DNA of 64,000 nucleotides from Roseicyclus sp. (GCA_018401055.1 JAGYLB010000084.1:1-64000); one strand, 5' to 3'. Counted from the first letter of the stretch, positions 49,959 to 59,645 are shown. Notes: a model not told the origin generated them from the letters alone. Translations and numbers: made by a program.

Positions 49959-50717
49959 ACCTGCACGCAACAATGGCCATCTACCGCTTCGAGATGGCGC
50001 GCAGCTTTCGTACGCTGGCGCAATCGGTGATCTCGCCGGTTCTGTCGACCGCGCTTTACTTCATCGTCTTTGGAACCGCCATCGGCAGCCGGATCGAAGA
50101 GGTCGAGGGTGTCAGCTACGGTGCCTTCATCGTGCCGGGGCTGATCATGCTGACGGTTCTGACGCAGTCGATCTCGAACGCCAGTTTCGGCATCTATTTC
50201 CCCAAGTTCATCGGCACGATCTACGAGTTGCTATCGGCGCCCGCGTCGTTTCTGGAGATCATGCTGCAGCTATGTTCTGGCAGCGGCCACCAAGTCGCTG
50301 GCCATCGGGCTGATCATCCTAGCGACCGCGTTCTTTTTCGTCGATCTGACCATCGCGCATCCGGGCTGGATGCTGACCTTCCTTGTGCTCACCTGCCTGT
50401 CCTTCAGCCTGTTTGGCTTCATCATCGGCATCTGGGCCAAGAATTTCGAACAACTGCAGCTCATCCCGCTTCTGGCGGTGACCCCGCTGGTGTTTCTGGG
50501 CGGGGCTTTCTACTCGGTCAGCATGCTGCCGCCCGCTTGGCAGACGATCACCATGTTCAACCCGGTTCTCTATCTGGTGTCGGGGTTTCGCTGGGCGTTT
50601 TTCGGGATGGCCGACGTGCCGGTCGGCTGGTCGATCGTGGCGATCGTGGGCTTTCTGATCGCCTGCATGGCGGTGATCGCATGGATCTTTCGCACCGGCT
50701 GGCGGCTCGGGGCCTGA
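49955..50717 (+). pseudogene. ABC-2 type permease (one frameshift)
   Basis: Membrane partner of the ATPase just upstream, with six helices. It starts [20 protein letters not shown]; the first helices are [21 protein letters not shown] and [21 protein letters not shown], in parts. The frame is lost near 50272 (at FLEIMLQ) and resumes in [20 protein letters not shown], one frame over. The ABC-2 signature region [20 protein letters not shown] and [15 protein letters not shown] are intact, ending at 50717. The repaired length is about 253 aa, normal for YadH-like permeases. Confidence 0.85.
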
Positions 50718-50724
50718 GCCGTCC

Positions 50725-51230
50725 TTAGTCCAGCAAGCCTTCGGGCGGGTCGATGATGATGCGGCCGGTGGCCAGATCGACCGTCGGCACGATCTCGCGC
50801 GTGAAGGGCACCAGCACCGAACCGTCAAGGCCCGGACCGCGCAATTCCAGCAGGTCGCCCGCGCCATGGTTCAGCACGGCCGCGACCTTGCCCAAGACTT
50901 CGCCGCCGGTGTCCATCGCCGTCAGGCCCAGAAGGTCGGCGTGATAGAATTCATCGTCGGGCAGGGCAGGCAGGGCGCTGCGCGGCGCATAAAGCCTTGT
51001 GCCCCGCAGGGCGTCGGCGGCCTCCTTGGTGGTCACGCCGGACAGGGTCGCGGCGTAACCCTGCGCCACGGCCCGCGTCAGCGTGATCTCGAAGGATCGC
51101 GCCCCGTCCTCGGTCGTGAGCGGGCCATAGGCGGCGATATCCGCCGCCTCGGCGCAAAAGCTTTTCAGCCGCACCTCGCCACGGACACCAAAGGCCCCGC
51201 GATGGCACCGACGCAGACCCGGTCCGTCAT
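50725..51230 (-). pseudogene. rimM: Ribosome maturation factor RimM (one frameshift)
   Basis: Assists assembly of the 30S head around S19. The start [12 protein letters not shown] at 51230 leads into a G-run where one G is missing (near 51207); restoring it gives [14 protein letters not shown], joining the N-terminal RimM domain to the frame that runs to 50725. The PRC-like C-terminal domain reads [34 protein letters not shown] and [10 protein letters not shown]. Repaired length is about 168 aa. It is 50 bp downstream of rpsP; its usual next gene trmD is 1.8 kb away beyond the ABC exporter. Confidence 0.9.
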
Positions 51231-51279
51231 GGCCGGGCCTGCGTCGTGATCTGTGCGCGGCGCATCATGCGCGGACCGA

Positions 51280-51675
51280 TTACTCGGTCGCGTCTGCGGC
51301 CGGTGCCTCAGCCGGGGCGGCGGCGGCTTCGGCGGCCTTGGCAGCCTTGGCGGCCTTTTCGGCGGCGCGTTCCTTGGCCTTCTTGCCCGGCTCGGCCTTG
51401 TTGGGGTTGCTGCGGGTCTTGGCGGCGATCACGCCGGCGGCCTCAAGGAAGCGGGCCACGCGGTCGGTCGGCTGGGCGCCCTGATCGAGCCAATGCTTGA
51501 TCCGGTCGATGTCCATGCGGATGCGGTCTTCGTTGTCCTTGGCGAGCAGCGGGTTGTAGATGCCTAGTTTCTCGATGAAGCGGCCATCGCGCGGCATGCG
51601 GCTGTCGGTGGCGACGATGCGGTAGAAGGGGCGCTTTTTCGTGCCGCCGCGGGCCAGTCGGATCTTCATTGCCAT
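51280..51675 (-). CDS. rpsP: 30S ribosomal protein S16
   Basis: 131-aa S16: [40 protein letters not shown] and [20 protein letters not shown]. An Ala/Lys-rich extension of about 40 residues ([20 protein letters not shown]) follows, usual in Rhodobacteraceae. GAGATACCCCC precedes the start. First gene of the rpsP-rimM-trmD-rplS-rpmE set, 31 bp after chorismate mutase. Confidence 0.95.
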   Translation of the reverse strand: MAMKIRLARGGTKKRPFYRIVATDSRMPRDGRFIEKLGIYNPLLAKDNEDRIRMDIDRIKHWLDQGAQPTDRVARFLEAAGVIAAKTRSNPNKAEPGKKAKERAAEKAAKAAKAAEAAAAPAEAPAADATE

Positions 51676-51706
51676 GGGGGTATCTCCTTGGTGTTGGTAT
51701 GGGGCG

Positions 51707-52012
51707 TCAGGCCCCGGTTTCCTGGTGTTGTTTGTGGTGCTGGATGACTTCGGCGATGATGAAGTTCAGGAACTTCTTGGCGAAATCGGGGTCGAGGTCG
51801 GCCTTGATGGCCAGGTCTTCGAGCCGTGCGATCTGGGTTGCCTCGCGGGCGGGATCGGACGGGGGAAGGTCGTGTTCGGCTTTCAGTTTGCCCACAGCCT
51901 GGGTGTGCTTGAACCGCTCGCCCAGCGTATAGACAAGGATCGCATCAAGGCGGTCGATGCTTTCGCGGTGGCCTTTCAAGATCTCTGCGGCGCGAATTGT
52001 GGCGTCGGTCAT
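51707..52012 (-). CDS. Chorismate mutase (AroQ type)
   Basis: 101-aa all-helical mutase converting chorismate to prephenate for Phe/Tyr synthesis. Active-site residues: [17 protein letters not shown] (first helix with R and D), [20 protein letters not shown] and the last helix [22 protein letters not shown] 52012 is preferred; an ATG at 52048, four bases from the end of the upstream GNAT gene, would add 12 residues. The chorismate mutase-rpsP order is conserved in Rhodobacteraceae. Confidence 0.9.
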   Translation of the reverse strand: MTDATIRAAEILKGHRESIDRLDAILVYTLGERFKHTQAVGKLKAEHDLPPSDPAREATQIARLEDLAIKADLDPDFAKKFLNFIIAEVIQHHKQHQETGA

Positions 52013-52044
52013 GGCGGGCTCTCCGGCATCTGTGAGGCTTGGGG

Positions 52045-52567
52045 TCATGCGGCCAACACCTCCGCCGGGGCGGGGTGGCGCCAGATCTGCATCGCGCCGA
52101 ACTCCTCGTGCTGGTACTCGGCTTCGTGACGGCATCCAAGGCGCTGGCCAAGGGCGACCGAACGGGTGTTGGTGGGATCGATGAGGCTGATCGCGGTGGT
52201 CCAGCCGGCGGTGCTGTAGGCGTAGCGCCGCGCGGCCAGTGCGGCCTCATGCGCAAGCCCCCGGCCTTCGCCCGCGGCGAACATGGACCATGCGATTTCG
52301 GGTTCCGGCCATCCTACGGGGTAGAGCAATCCCACCACGCCCAAGGGCGTGTCGCTGTCGCGGTCCGCCACGATCCAGCGGCCATAGCCACGGATCGCCC
52401 ATTGCCCGGCCAGCCCGGTGAAATGGCCCCAGGCTTGGGTCCGGGTGTTCGGCCCGCCGACGAAGCGCGCGCGGTCCGAGGCGCGGAATTCGGCAAAGGT
52501 TTCGAAATCCGACATCCGCGGGGCGCGCAGCGTCAGGCGCTCTGTGGCGGGTGGGGATCACGGTCAT
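52045..52567 (-). pseudogene. GNAT acetyltransferase, RimJ/RimL type, copy 1 (N-terminal frameshift)
   Basis: Start MTVIPTRH at 52567 overlaps the stop of the next GNAT gene (ATGA). A lost base near 52535 shifts the frame; repaired, it reads TERLTLRAPRMSDFETFAEF, the usual RimL-like opening. Then FVGGPNTRTQAWGHF, GVVGLLYPVGWPEPEIAWSM, the acetyl-CoA loop GEGRGLAHEAALAARRYAY and NTRSVALGQRLGCRHEAEYQ. Ends YQHEEFGAMQIWRHPAPAEVLAA (in parts). Probably acetylates an amino group on protein or small molecule; target unknown. Confidence 0.8.
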
Positions 52568-53113
52568 GCGGCCAGCACCTCCGACGGGGCGGGGTGGCGC
52601 CAGACCTCCAGGGCGGGGTCGCGCAGGGGCCGGGGCGCGGCACCGTCGAGGCGGCAGCCCACCCGCTGCGCCAGGGCGCGGGAGCGGTCGTTGCGCGGGT
52701 CGATGTAGCTGACGGCAGTGGACCAGCCGAGATCGGCATAGGCATGGCGGCGCACGGCGCGCACGGCCTCGACGGCATAGCCCTGCCCCTCGTCGGCCGC
52801 CGCCCAGATCGTCCAGCCCAGTTCCTCCTCCGGCCAGTCGCCGGGAAACCACGGGCCGACCGAGCCGAGCGGGCGGCCATCGGCGCGGTGTTCGGCCACG
52901 AAGATGCCGAATCCGCGCAGGTGCCAATGCCCCGCGAAGATGGCGAGGATGCGCCAGGCCTGCCCGATATCCTTGTCCGCCCCCCCACCGACGAAGCGCG
53001 CGCGGTCGGAGGTGATGAAGGGCGCCAGCGCGTCGAAATCCGACGCGCGGGGCGCGCGCAGGATCGAGACGTGCGGTTTCCAGGATGGGCGTGTCGGCCA
53101 GATGCGGCGTCAT
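52564..53113 (-). pseudogene. GNAT acetyltransferase, RimJ/RimL type, copy 2 (frameshifted)
   Basis: The start MTPHLADTPILETA is at 53113. The region down to about 52900 shifts frame at least twice (fragments VSILRAPRASDFDALAPF and DRARFVGGGADKDIGQAW are in other frames). The second half reads LGSVGPWFPGDWPEEELGWT, the acetyl-CoA loop DEGQGYAVEAVRAVRRHAY, DPRNDRSRALAQRVGCRLDG and VWRHPAPSEVLAA. The C-terminal IWRHPAP/VWRHPAP endings of copies 1 and 2 show that they arose by tandem duplication. Confidence 0.75.
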
Positions 53114-53207
53114 GCGACCCCCTGGGGATGGATCCGGGAAAGGCTTGCTTTCGCGCCGATCCCTGTGGACAAGCCTGTGGAGTGGTTGCAGAAGGTCAAG
53201 CGCCTCA

Positions 53208-53717
53208 TCACGCGGCTCTCCGGTGGTGACGAAAGACGCAATCCTCGGGGTCTTGGCGCAGGGCTGTCAGATCTTCGACAGCGCCGAGGCGCCGGGCGAC
53301 CGCCTGGGAGGCGATATTGTCGGGATGCGTGTAGCTGACGAGACTGTCGAGGGGCAGGGTCGCGAAGGCCCAGTCGCGCAGCGCCGCCGCGCCTTCGGTG
53401 GCATAGCCTTGGCGCTCGTGGCCGTCATAGACCAGCCACCCCAGTTCCGTCTCGGGATAGAGGGGGCCTGCATTCAGGCCGACCTGCCCCACCGTTTCGC
53501 CGGTGCTGCGATGGTCGAGCATCAGCGCGCCATGCCCGAACAGCGCCCAGCAGGCAACATCGTGACAGAACAGGCCCCAAGTCGCGCCCATGTCGTAGGG
53601 TCCGCCCATGTAGGCTGAGCGCGCCGAACCCATCAGCGCGGCGTAGGCCGGGAAATCGGCCTCGCGCATCGGGCGCAGCGTCAGGCGCCGGGACTGGATC
53701 ACGGGGGCGACGGTCAT
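53208..53717 (-). CDS. GNAT acetyltransferase, RimJ/RimL type, copy 3
   Basis: 169-aa intact member of the three-gene GNAT set. It starts MTVAPVIQSRRLTLRPMREA one base after the ffh stop (TGACATG). Conserved parts are DFPAYAALMGSARSAYMGGP, GQVGLNAGPLYPETELGWLV, the acetyl-CoA loop HERQGYATEGAAALRDWAF and HPDNIASQAVARRLGAVEDL. A frameshift in ffh fuses it artificially to that gene in a single long frame. Substrate unknown; proximity to ffh and ribosomal genes is a recurrent arrangement in the family but not proof of a ribosomal target. Confidence 0.85.
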   Translation of the reverse strand: MTVAPVIQSRRLTLRPMREADFPAYAALMGSARSAYMGGPYDMGATWGLFCHDVACWALFGHGALMLDHRSTGETVGQVGLNAGPLYPETELGWLVYDGHERQGYATEGAAALRDWAFATLPLDSLVSYTHPDNIASQAVARRLGAVEDLTALRQDPEDCVFRHHRRAA

Positions 53718-53718
53718 G

Positions 53719-55222
53719 TCACTTCTTCTTCCCGAATCCCGACAGGCCAGGGGCAGCATCCCGCCGCCGCCAAATCCGCCCGGGCCGCCCATGCCCATCT
53801 TGCGCGCGGCCTCTTCCATCGCAGCGGGGTCCATCTGGCTGGGGTCCATGCCCTTGAGGGCTGCAGGCGCGCCCTTGCCCATCAGCGCGCCCAAGCCCCC
53901 GCGCATCAGACCCTTGGTGCCCATCTTGCCCAGCTTCTTCATCGCATCCGCCATTTGGCGGTGCATCTTCAGCAGCTTGTTGAGGTCGGATACATCCTGC
54001 CCGGCACCTGCGGCCACGCGCTTTTTCCGGCTGGCCTGCATCAGATCGGGGTTGGCGCGTTCCTTCTTCGTCATCGAGTTGATCAGCGCGATCTGGCGCT
54101 TGATGACCTTGTCGTCAAATCCGGCCTCATCGAGCTGCTTTTGCATTTTGGCCATGCCGGGCATCATGCCCATCATGCCCTTCATGCCGCCCATGCGCAT
54201 CATCTGGTCGAGCTGGCCCTTGAGGTCGTTCATGTTGAACTGACCCTTCTGGAACCGCTTCATCATCCGTTCGGCCTGTTCGGCCTCCAACGTTTCTTGC
54301 GCGCGTTCCACCAGCGCGACGATGTCGCCCATGCCCAGAATCCGGCCCGCAATGCGCGAAGGCTCGAAAGTCTCGAGCGCGTCCATCTTTTCGCCCAGAC
54401 CCACAAAGCGGATCGGCTTGCCGGTGACAGCACGCATCGACAGCGCCGCACCACCGCGCCCGTCGCCGTCCATCCGGGTGAGGATGACCCCGGTGATCCC
54501 GATCCGGGCGTCGAAGTTTTCCGCCGTGGTGACGGCATCCTGACCGGTCAGGCCGTCGACGACCAGCAGCGTCTCGCGGGGGTTCGCCACGTCGCGGACG
54601 GCTTCGACCTGTGCCATCAGTTCTTCGTCGATGGACAGGCGACCAGCGGTGTCGAGGAGGTAGACATCGTAGCCGCCAAGGCTGGCTTGCGTCTTGGCGC
54701 GTTTGGCGATGGCGACGGGGTCTTCGCCCTTGACGATGGGCAGCGTGTCGACGCCGATCTGCACACCAAGGATCGCCAACTGTTCCATCGCCGCCGGGCG
54801 GTTTACGTCAAGCGACGCCATCAGCACCTTCTTCCCCTCGCGCTCCTTCAGGCGCTTGGCGATCTTGGCGGTGGTGGTGGTCTTGCCGCCGCCCTGCAGG
54901 CCGACCATCAGGACGGGGCGGGCGGATTGTCGATCTTGAGGCGGCCGGGGTCTTCGTCGCCCGACAAGACATGCACCAGCTCGTCATGGACGATCTTGAT
55001 GACCTGTTGGCCGGGCGTCACCGATTTCGTGACTGCAGCCCCCGTCGCCTTTTTCTCGACTGCCTTGATGAAGTCGCGCGCCACCGGCAGCGACACGTCG
55101 GCCTCGAGCAGCGCCACGCGCACCTCGCGCATGGCGGTGCGCACGTCATCCTCGGACAACGCGCCCTGCTTGGTGAGGCGGTCGAAGACGCCGGAGAGGC
55201 GTTCTGACAGGTTCTCAAACAT
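53719..55222 (-). pseudogene. ffh: Signal recognition particle protein Ffh (two frameshifts)
   Basis: SRP54 GTPase that targets nascent membrane proteins. N domain: MFENLSERLSGVFDRLTKQG, start at 55222. G domain: after KIDNPPAP a lost C (near 54912) breaks the frame; it resumes VLMVGLQGGGKTTTTAKIAK (G1), then VYLLDTAGRLSIDEELM (G3) and TRMDGDGRGGAALS (G4 region). M domain: methionine-rich, MMRMGGMKGMMGMMPGMAKM. A second indel near 53757 hides the true end GFGKKK and stop at 53719 and fuses the frame to the GNAT. Repaired length is about 500 aa. Ffh is essential, so sequence error is the best explanation. Confidence 0.95.
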
Positions 55223-55404
55223 GGGCGGATGCCCCTTTCGCAAGTCTCGGTTGCCCCGAAATGTAAGGGGCCTGCCGCAAACACACCATGACCCCCGTGG
55301 GCGAAACCTCGCTGACGGGGGGCGATCCTGTGACACGGCACGGGACCGGGAAGCTGACGCTTTCCGGTATTTGAGTGGCCCGATAGGCGGAATCCGCGAG
55401 GGAG

Positions 55405-55896
55405 TCAATCAGCGGCGGCGAGCCAGGTGTCGATGGTGCGTTTCACGACCAAGGCATCGGCCTCGATCCCCCAGTTGCCGGGGAAGGGGACGAAGACATC
55501 CGCGCCGTCTACCTCGAAGCGGAGCACGGGGCGATAAGATTTCTGATGCAGGGTGTGTTCGCTATGGGAAACGACGAAGCGCACCTGGACCTCGCGCAGC
55601 GCCGACAGGGGCAGGCGACGTTTGCGATAACCTTGAAGCAAGTTGCGTCGCCGGTGGATCGCCTCGTCCGTGTCGCGGTCCAGGACCAGTTGTTCGCGCG
55701 TCACGACAAGGAACAGACCGCCCGGAAACAGGACCGCGCAGGCCCCCACAAGCAGCATCTTGAGCCAGTCCTCCGCAAGATAGAGCCGCCAAGTGAACCA
55801 CAGCATCACGAGAAAGGCGACGATGGCGCCGTAGCCCAGTATCCATGGCGTCTGGTCCAGCATCAGGCGGCGGGGCGTGTTCGTGGTGATCTTCAT
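55405..55896 (-). CDS. Membrane protein with PH-like cytoplasmic domain, 163 aa
   Basis: Two close membrane helices (LGYGAIVAFLVMLWFTWRLYL and MLLVGACAVLFPGGLFLVV) followed by a beta-rich domain: QLVLDRDTDEAIHRRRNLLQ, then LPLSALREVQVRFVVSHSEH and RPVLRFEVDGADVFVPFPGN. The layout resembles bacterial PH-like (bPH) membrane proteins. Function unknown. ATG 55896 chosen since helix one follows at once. It is divergent from the LysR regulator at 56036, with about 140 bp between. Confidence 0.6.
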   Translation of the reverse strand: MKITTNTPRRLMLDQTPWILGYGAIVAFLVMLWFTWRLYLAEDWLKMLLVGACAVLFPGGLFLVVTREQLVLDRDTDEAIHRRRNLLQGYRKRRLPLSALREVQVRFVVSHSEHTLHQKSYRPVLRFEVDGADVFVPFPGNWGIEADALVVKRTIDTWLAAAD

Positions 55897-56035
55897 GAAA
55901 TCTCTCCCGGGGTATAAAATGTGGGGATCTTGCCGCGCATTGTGTTTTGGGAGAATGGTGAATTTCCCCCGGCATGGGCCGAGTTCCGTCGCTTGCCTTT
56001 CTGCACTGAGGCACGCAGAATGACCAAACAAGCGT

Positions 56036-56950
56036 ATGGCTGTGAGGGAGCGCACAGAATTGTCCTTCGACCATTGGGACGAGATCCGCACCGCCTATCA
56101 GGTCGCCCGCGTTGGCACCGTATCTGGCGCAGCCGAGGCATTGGGGGTGCACCATGCCACCGTGATCCGCCATATCGACTCGCTTGAGGGGCGGCTGGGG
56201 GCCAAGCTGTTCCAGCGCCACGCCCGTGGCTATACCCCGACCGAAGCGGGGCAGGACCTGCTGAATGTCGCGGCCCAGACCGATGATCAGTTCACCCAGT
56301 TGGCGGGCCGCATCAAGGGGCGCGGCGACGAGGTGACGGGCGAATTGATCGTGACCTCGCTGGACGCGCTGTCGCCGCTCTTGATCCCGGCGATGGCCAT
56401 TTTCGGTCAGCGTCACAGCGATCTGCGGGTCCGCCTGATGACCGACCAGCGCCTGTTTCGGCTGGAGTACGGTGAGGCGCATGTGGCGATCCGGGCGGGC
56501 CAACTGCCCGACCAGCCCGACAATGTTGTGCAGCCCTTCTTCACCCAGACCCTTCGCATGATGGCCTCGCGCGAGTATGTCGCCCGGTTCGGCACGCTGG
56601 AAACCGGCAATGTCGCCGATCACCGTTTCATCGGCGCGACCGAGGATACGCCGCGCGCGCCCTATTTCCGCTGGCTCAATGAACATGTGCCGGCCAGTTC
56701 GATCTATTTCCGCGCAACCTCGATGATGGCGTCCAAGGTGGCGGTCCGGTCGGGCATCGGCATCGGCTTCATCGCGTCCTGGGACAAGGACGGGGTCGAG
56801 GATCTGGTCGAGGTCCTGCCGCCGCTGGAGGATTGGTCGGCCAAGATCTGGTTGGTCACCCATATGGACCTGCACAGGACGGCCAAGGTTCAGACCTTTG
56901 TTCGGTTTCTCAAAGAACAGGTCAGGGCCTGGGGGGTGGACGCGGCGTGA
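56036..56950 (+). CDS. LysR-family transcriptional regulator
   Basis: 304 aa. The N-terminal winged helix reads FDHWDEIRTAYQVARVGTVS, GAAEALGVHHATVIRHIDSL and EGRLGAKLFQRHARGYTPTE. The effector domain includes GELIVTSLDALSPLLIPAMA. The helix-turn-helix has HHATVIRHI in place of the more usual QPAVSRQI. It overlaps the EamA gene by 4 bp (GTGA), so the two form an operon. A third gene, the PH-like membrane protein, is divergent. Effector unknown. Confidence 0.85.
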   Translation: MAVRERTELSFDHWDEIRTAYQVARVGTVSGAAEALGVHHATVIRHIDSLEGRLGAKLFQRHARGYTPTEAGQDLLNVAAQTDDQFTQLAGRIKGRGDEVTGELIVTSLDALSPLLIPAMAIFGQRHSDLRVRLMTDQRLFRLEYGEAHVAIRAGQLPDQPDNVVQPFFTQTLRMMASREYVARFGTLETGNVADHRFIGATEDTPRAPYFRWLNEHVPASSIYFRATSMMASKVAVRSGIGIGFIASWDKDGVEDLVEVLPPLEDWSAKIWLVTHMDLHRTAKVQTFVRFLKEQVRAWGVDAA

Positions 56951-57849
56951 GCACGCTGTCCGCGCCGATGCCCGAAGCCCGGCGCGGCCATCTGGCGATG
57001 CTGATGTTCTCGGCGCTGGTGGCGGGGTCGTTCTCCTTGGGCGGACAGGTCGCCAACGAGATCGCGCCGACGGCGCTGAACGCGGTGCGCTTTGCGCTGT
57101 CGGCGGCGGTCGTCGGTGCCGTGATCGGGCTGCGGGGTGGATGGACGGCGACGGCGGCGGCGCTGACGGCACCATGGCGCTACGGCATCCTCGGTGGCTT
57201 CTTCGCTCTCTATTTCGTCACGATGTTCGAGGGGCTGAAAACCGCGCCGCCGGTCTCGGCGGCGGCGGTCTTCACCCTGACCCCGGTGATGAGCGGCATA
57301 TTCGGATACATCCTTTTGCGGCAACTCATGGGCGCGCGGATCTGGCTGGCGCTGGGTCTTGGCGCGGCGGGCGCGCTTTGGGTGATCTTTCGCGCCGACC
57401 TTTCGGCGCTGATGGCCTTCGAGATCGGGCGGGGCGAGGCGATATTCTTCTGGGGCTGCATGGCGCATGCGGCCTACACGCCCATGGTGCGCGTCTTGAA
57501 CCGGGGCGAGCCGATCTTGTCATTCACCTTCTGGACCTTGACTGCGACTGCGCTGATCATCGGGGTCTGGGGCTGGCGCGACATCTTGGCGACGGATTGG
57601 GCAGGGTTGCGCCCGCTGGTCTGGGTCACGCTGGCCTATACAGCGGTTGCGGCGTCATCCATGACGGTGTTCTTGGTGCAGTTCGCCTCGATGCGGCTGC
57701 CGTCCTCCAAGGTGATGGCCTATACCTATCTGACGCCAAGCTGGGTGCTGATGTGGGAACTCGCGCTGGGTCAGCCTGTGCCGCCCGCGCTGGTTCTGGC
57801 CGGTGTCGGGCTGACCATCGCGGCGCTTGCGCTATTGCTCAAGGATTGA
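56947..57849 (+). CDS. EamA/DMT-superfamily permease
   Basis: 300 aa with ten helices and two EamA repeats: SALVAGSFSLGGQVANEIAP and ALNAVRFALSAAVVGAVIGL (repeat one), then VWVTLAYTAVAASSMTVFLV and PSSKVMAYTYLTPSWVLMWE (repeat two, with the typical YTYLTP helix end). The start is GTG 56947 within the LysR stop; translational coupling is likely. Probably an efflux or uptake system controlled by its LysR partner; substrate unknown. Frame intact. Confidence 0.85.
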   Translation: MSTLSAPMPEARRGHLAMLMFSALVAGSFSLGGQVANEIAPTALNAVRFALSAAVVGAVIGLRGGWTATAAALTAPWRYGILGGFFALYFVTMFEGLKTAPPVSAAAVFTLTPVMSGIFGYILLRQLMGARIWLALGLGAAGALWVIFRADLSALMAFEIGRGEAIFFWGCMAHAAYTPMVRVLNRGEPILSFTFWTLTATALIIGVWGWRDILATDWAGLRPLVWVTLAYTAVAASSMTVFLVQFASMRLPSSKVMAYTYLTPSWVLMWELALGQPVPPALVLAGVGLTIAALALLLKD

Positions 57850-57876
57850 CGGGTAGGGTGCGCCTGAAGGCACACC

Positions 57877-58218
57877 CTACGGCGTGTCGAAAGGACCGGA
57901 CCCCAGCTCACGTTCCAAAAACGCCTCGAAGGCGTCGAGGTTCACCGGCTCGAACTGACCGAAGCCCTGCATCCAGACCGAGGCAGCTTTCAGCGCGTCT
58001 GGCTCCAGCTTGCACCATTTCACCCGCCCGCGCTTTTCTTGCGTGATGAGCCCCGCCGCGGCGAGAATGCCGAGGTGTTTGGAAATCGCGGCCAGTGACA
58101 TGGAAAAGGGTTCGGCCACGTCCGTCACCGCCATGTCATCTTCCAGCAGCATGCGCAGGATCTCGCGCCGCGTGGGATCGGCGAGGGCAGCAAAGACGGT
58201 GTCGAGATGGGGTGCCAT
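57877..58218 (-). CDS. ArsR-family winged-helix regulator
   Basis: 113 aa. LDTVFAALADPTRREILRML, then the helix-turn-helix FSMSLAAISKHLGILAAAGL and the wing TQEKRGRVKWCKLEPDALK. No metal-ligand cysteines in the recognition helix. This SMTB/ArsR subgroup is often paired with an SRPBCC/AHSA1 protein, but no such gene is visible in the window. ATG 58218 is used since upstream residues are not family-like. Its promoter region (58219-58450) is shared with the atp operon. Confidence 0.85.
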   Translation of the reverse strand: MAPHLDTVFAALADPTRREILRMLLEDDMAVTDVAEPFSMSLAAISKHLGILAAAGLITQEKRGRVKWCKLEPDALKAASVWMQGFGQFEPVNLDAFEAFLERELGSGPFDTP

Positions 58219-58450
58219 GGCACAGGAGGTGACAGGGCGGCGCGAGATCGTCAACCGATCGGTTGAATATGCCCAAAGGGTCAAAACCGGCCCAGACCGA
58301 GCCGAGCGCATCGCAGCATGCAGTTGCGGTATGGGATAAAACATATAAATTGCAGATAATTACGGAAATTTCTCTGCGACGCGGCGTGCGTTGACTCCGG
58401 CGCTCCCCCGACATAGCGTCCGCGCAACTTCCCCAAGGGGGTTTTGCGTC
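58219..58450. promoter_or_regulatory. Divergent promoter region, arsR-type gene and F0 atp operon
   Basis: About 230 bp. The section 58328-58380 is the most AT-rich (AAACATATAAATTGCAGATAATTACGG, in parts) and probably contains the start signals of one or both transcripts. Just before it, AACCGATCGGTT (58254-58265) is a perfect 12-bp palindrome 36 bp upstream of the arsR-type ATG and a plausible binding site for that dimer. Confidence 0.5.
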
Positions 58451-58789
58451 ATGTCCGGGCCCAGCGAAGCCGAGCGGTTGAAGGCACTCGAAGCCCGGAT
58501 CGCGGCGGCAAGACAGGGCCAGACGCAAAAGCCCCATACGGAGGAACACTATTCCCAGGCGCATCTGGCCTGGCGGATGGTGATCGAACTGGTCGCGGGT
58601 CTCGGGATCGGGTTCGGCATCGGCTACGGGCTCGACGCTCTTCTGGGCACGTCGCCCTGGCTGATGATGGTGTTTACGGTCCTGGGCTTCATCGCCGGGG
58701 TCAAGACGATGATCCGCTCGGCCGAAGAGGTCCAGCGCAAGCAGGCTGAAGCGGCCGATGCGGCCGCGCGGGAACGGGAAAAGGGGTAG
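58451..58789 (+). CDS. atpI: F0F1 ATP synthase subunit I (AtpI)
   Basis: 112 aa assembly factor for the c-ring. N-terminal charged helix ([18 protein letters not shown]), then two membrane helices ([20 protein letters not shown] and [20 protein letters not shown]), and a charged C-terminal helix. First gene of the F0 operon, followed 4 bp later by atpB. The separation of the F0 operon from F1 genes is standard in Rhodobacterales. Confidence 0.9.
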   Translation: MSGPSEAERLKALEARIAAARQGQTQKPHTEEHYSQAHLAWRMVIELVAGLGIGFGIGYGLDALLGTSPWLMMVFTVLGFIAGVKTMIRSAEEVQRKQAEAADAAAREREKG

Positions 58790-58793
58790 CGGC

Positions 58794-59645
58794 GTGGCGA
58801 CCGAAAGCACCAACGCGCAAGGCAAGTCCGGCTCGGGCCGGATGATCTTTTTCGTCCTGGTCGGGATCGCGGCGATCCTGTTCGTGCTCGGCCTTGTCGA
58901 CGAATACACGCAAGACGGCCCCAACATTCACCCGATGGACCAGTTCATCGTCGAGCCGCTGTTCGGCGACGGCCCGATCCACTGGTACACGCCCACCAAT
59001 GTGACGCTTTGGATGGGTCTGGCGATCGCCGCCATTGCCGCGCTGATGGTCATGGGCACCAAGGGCCGCGCGGTCATCCCGTCGCGCAGCCAGTCGATGG
59101 CGGAACTGGCCTATGGTTTCGTGCGCAAGATGGTCGAGGATGTGGCGGGCAAGGATGCGCTGCCGTATTTCCCCTACATCTTCACGCTGTTCCTGTTCAT
59201 CCTGTTTGCCAATTTCCTCGGGCTGATCCCGGGCAGCTTCACCACGACCTCGCATATCGCGGTGACCGCGATCCTTGCGGCGGGCGTGTTCCTGACCGTC
59301 ACGCTTGTGGGCTTTATCAAGAACGGCGCGGGCTTCCTGAGCCTGTTCTGGGTGTCGTCGGCGCCGCTGCCGCTGCGCCCGATCCTGGCCGTGATCGAGC
59401 TGATTTCCTACTTCGTCCGCCCCGTCAGCCATTCCATCCGTCTGGCTGGCAACCTGATGGCGGGCCATGCGGTTCTCAAGGTCTTCGCGGGCTTTGCCGG
59501 CGCCATGGGCGTCGCGGGCATCGCGCCGATCGTGGGGGTCGTGGCCATCTACGGTCTCGAGGTGCTGGTGTCGGCCATTCAGGCCTACGTCTTCACCATC
59601 CTGACCTGCGTCTACCTCAAGGACGCGCTGCATCCGCATCACTGA
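58794..59645 (+). CDS. atpB: F0F1 ATP synthase subunit a
   Basis: Proton-channel subunit. [20 protein letters not shown] is the family N-terminus; [15 protein letters not shown] is a core helix, and [20 protein letters not shown] carries the essential arginine (SIRLAGN). [20 protein letters not shown] closes the channel. The start is GTG 58794, five bases after the atpI stop with AAAAGGGG as ribosome-binding site. It has about 46 residues before HPMDQF, longer than in many relatives (an extra helix [17 protein letters not shown]). Intact, 283 aa. Confidence 0.95.
   Translation: MATESTNAQGKSGSGRMIFFVLVGIAAILFVLGLVDEYTQDGPNIHPMDQFIVEPLFGDGPIHWYTPTNVTLWMGLAIAAIAALMVMGTKGRAVIPSRSQSMAELAYGFVRKMVEDVAGKDALPYFPYIFTLFLFILFANFLGLIPGSFTTTSHIAVTAILAAGVFLTVTLVGFIKNGAGFLSLFWVSSAPLPLRPILAVIELISYFVRPVSHSIRLAGNLMAGHAVLKVFAGFAGAMGVAGIAPIVGVVAIYGLEVLVSAIQAYVFTILTCVYLKDALHPHH

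Noticed and set aside
53208..54908. Single 566-aa ffh-GNAT fusion protein
   Set aside because: Produced by an indel near 53757; one base change restores the normal Ffh end GFGKKK and stop, with the GNAT ATG one base later.
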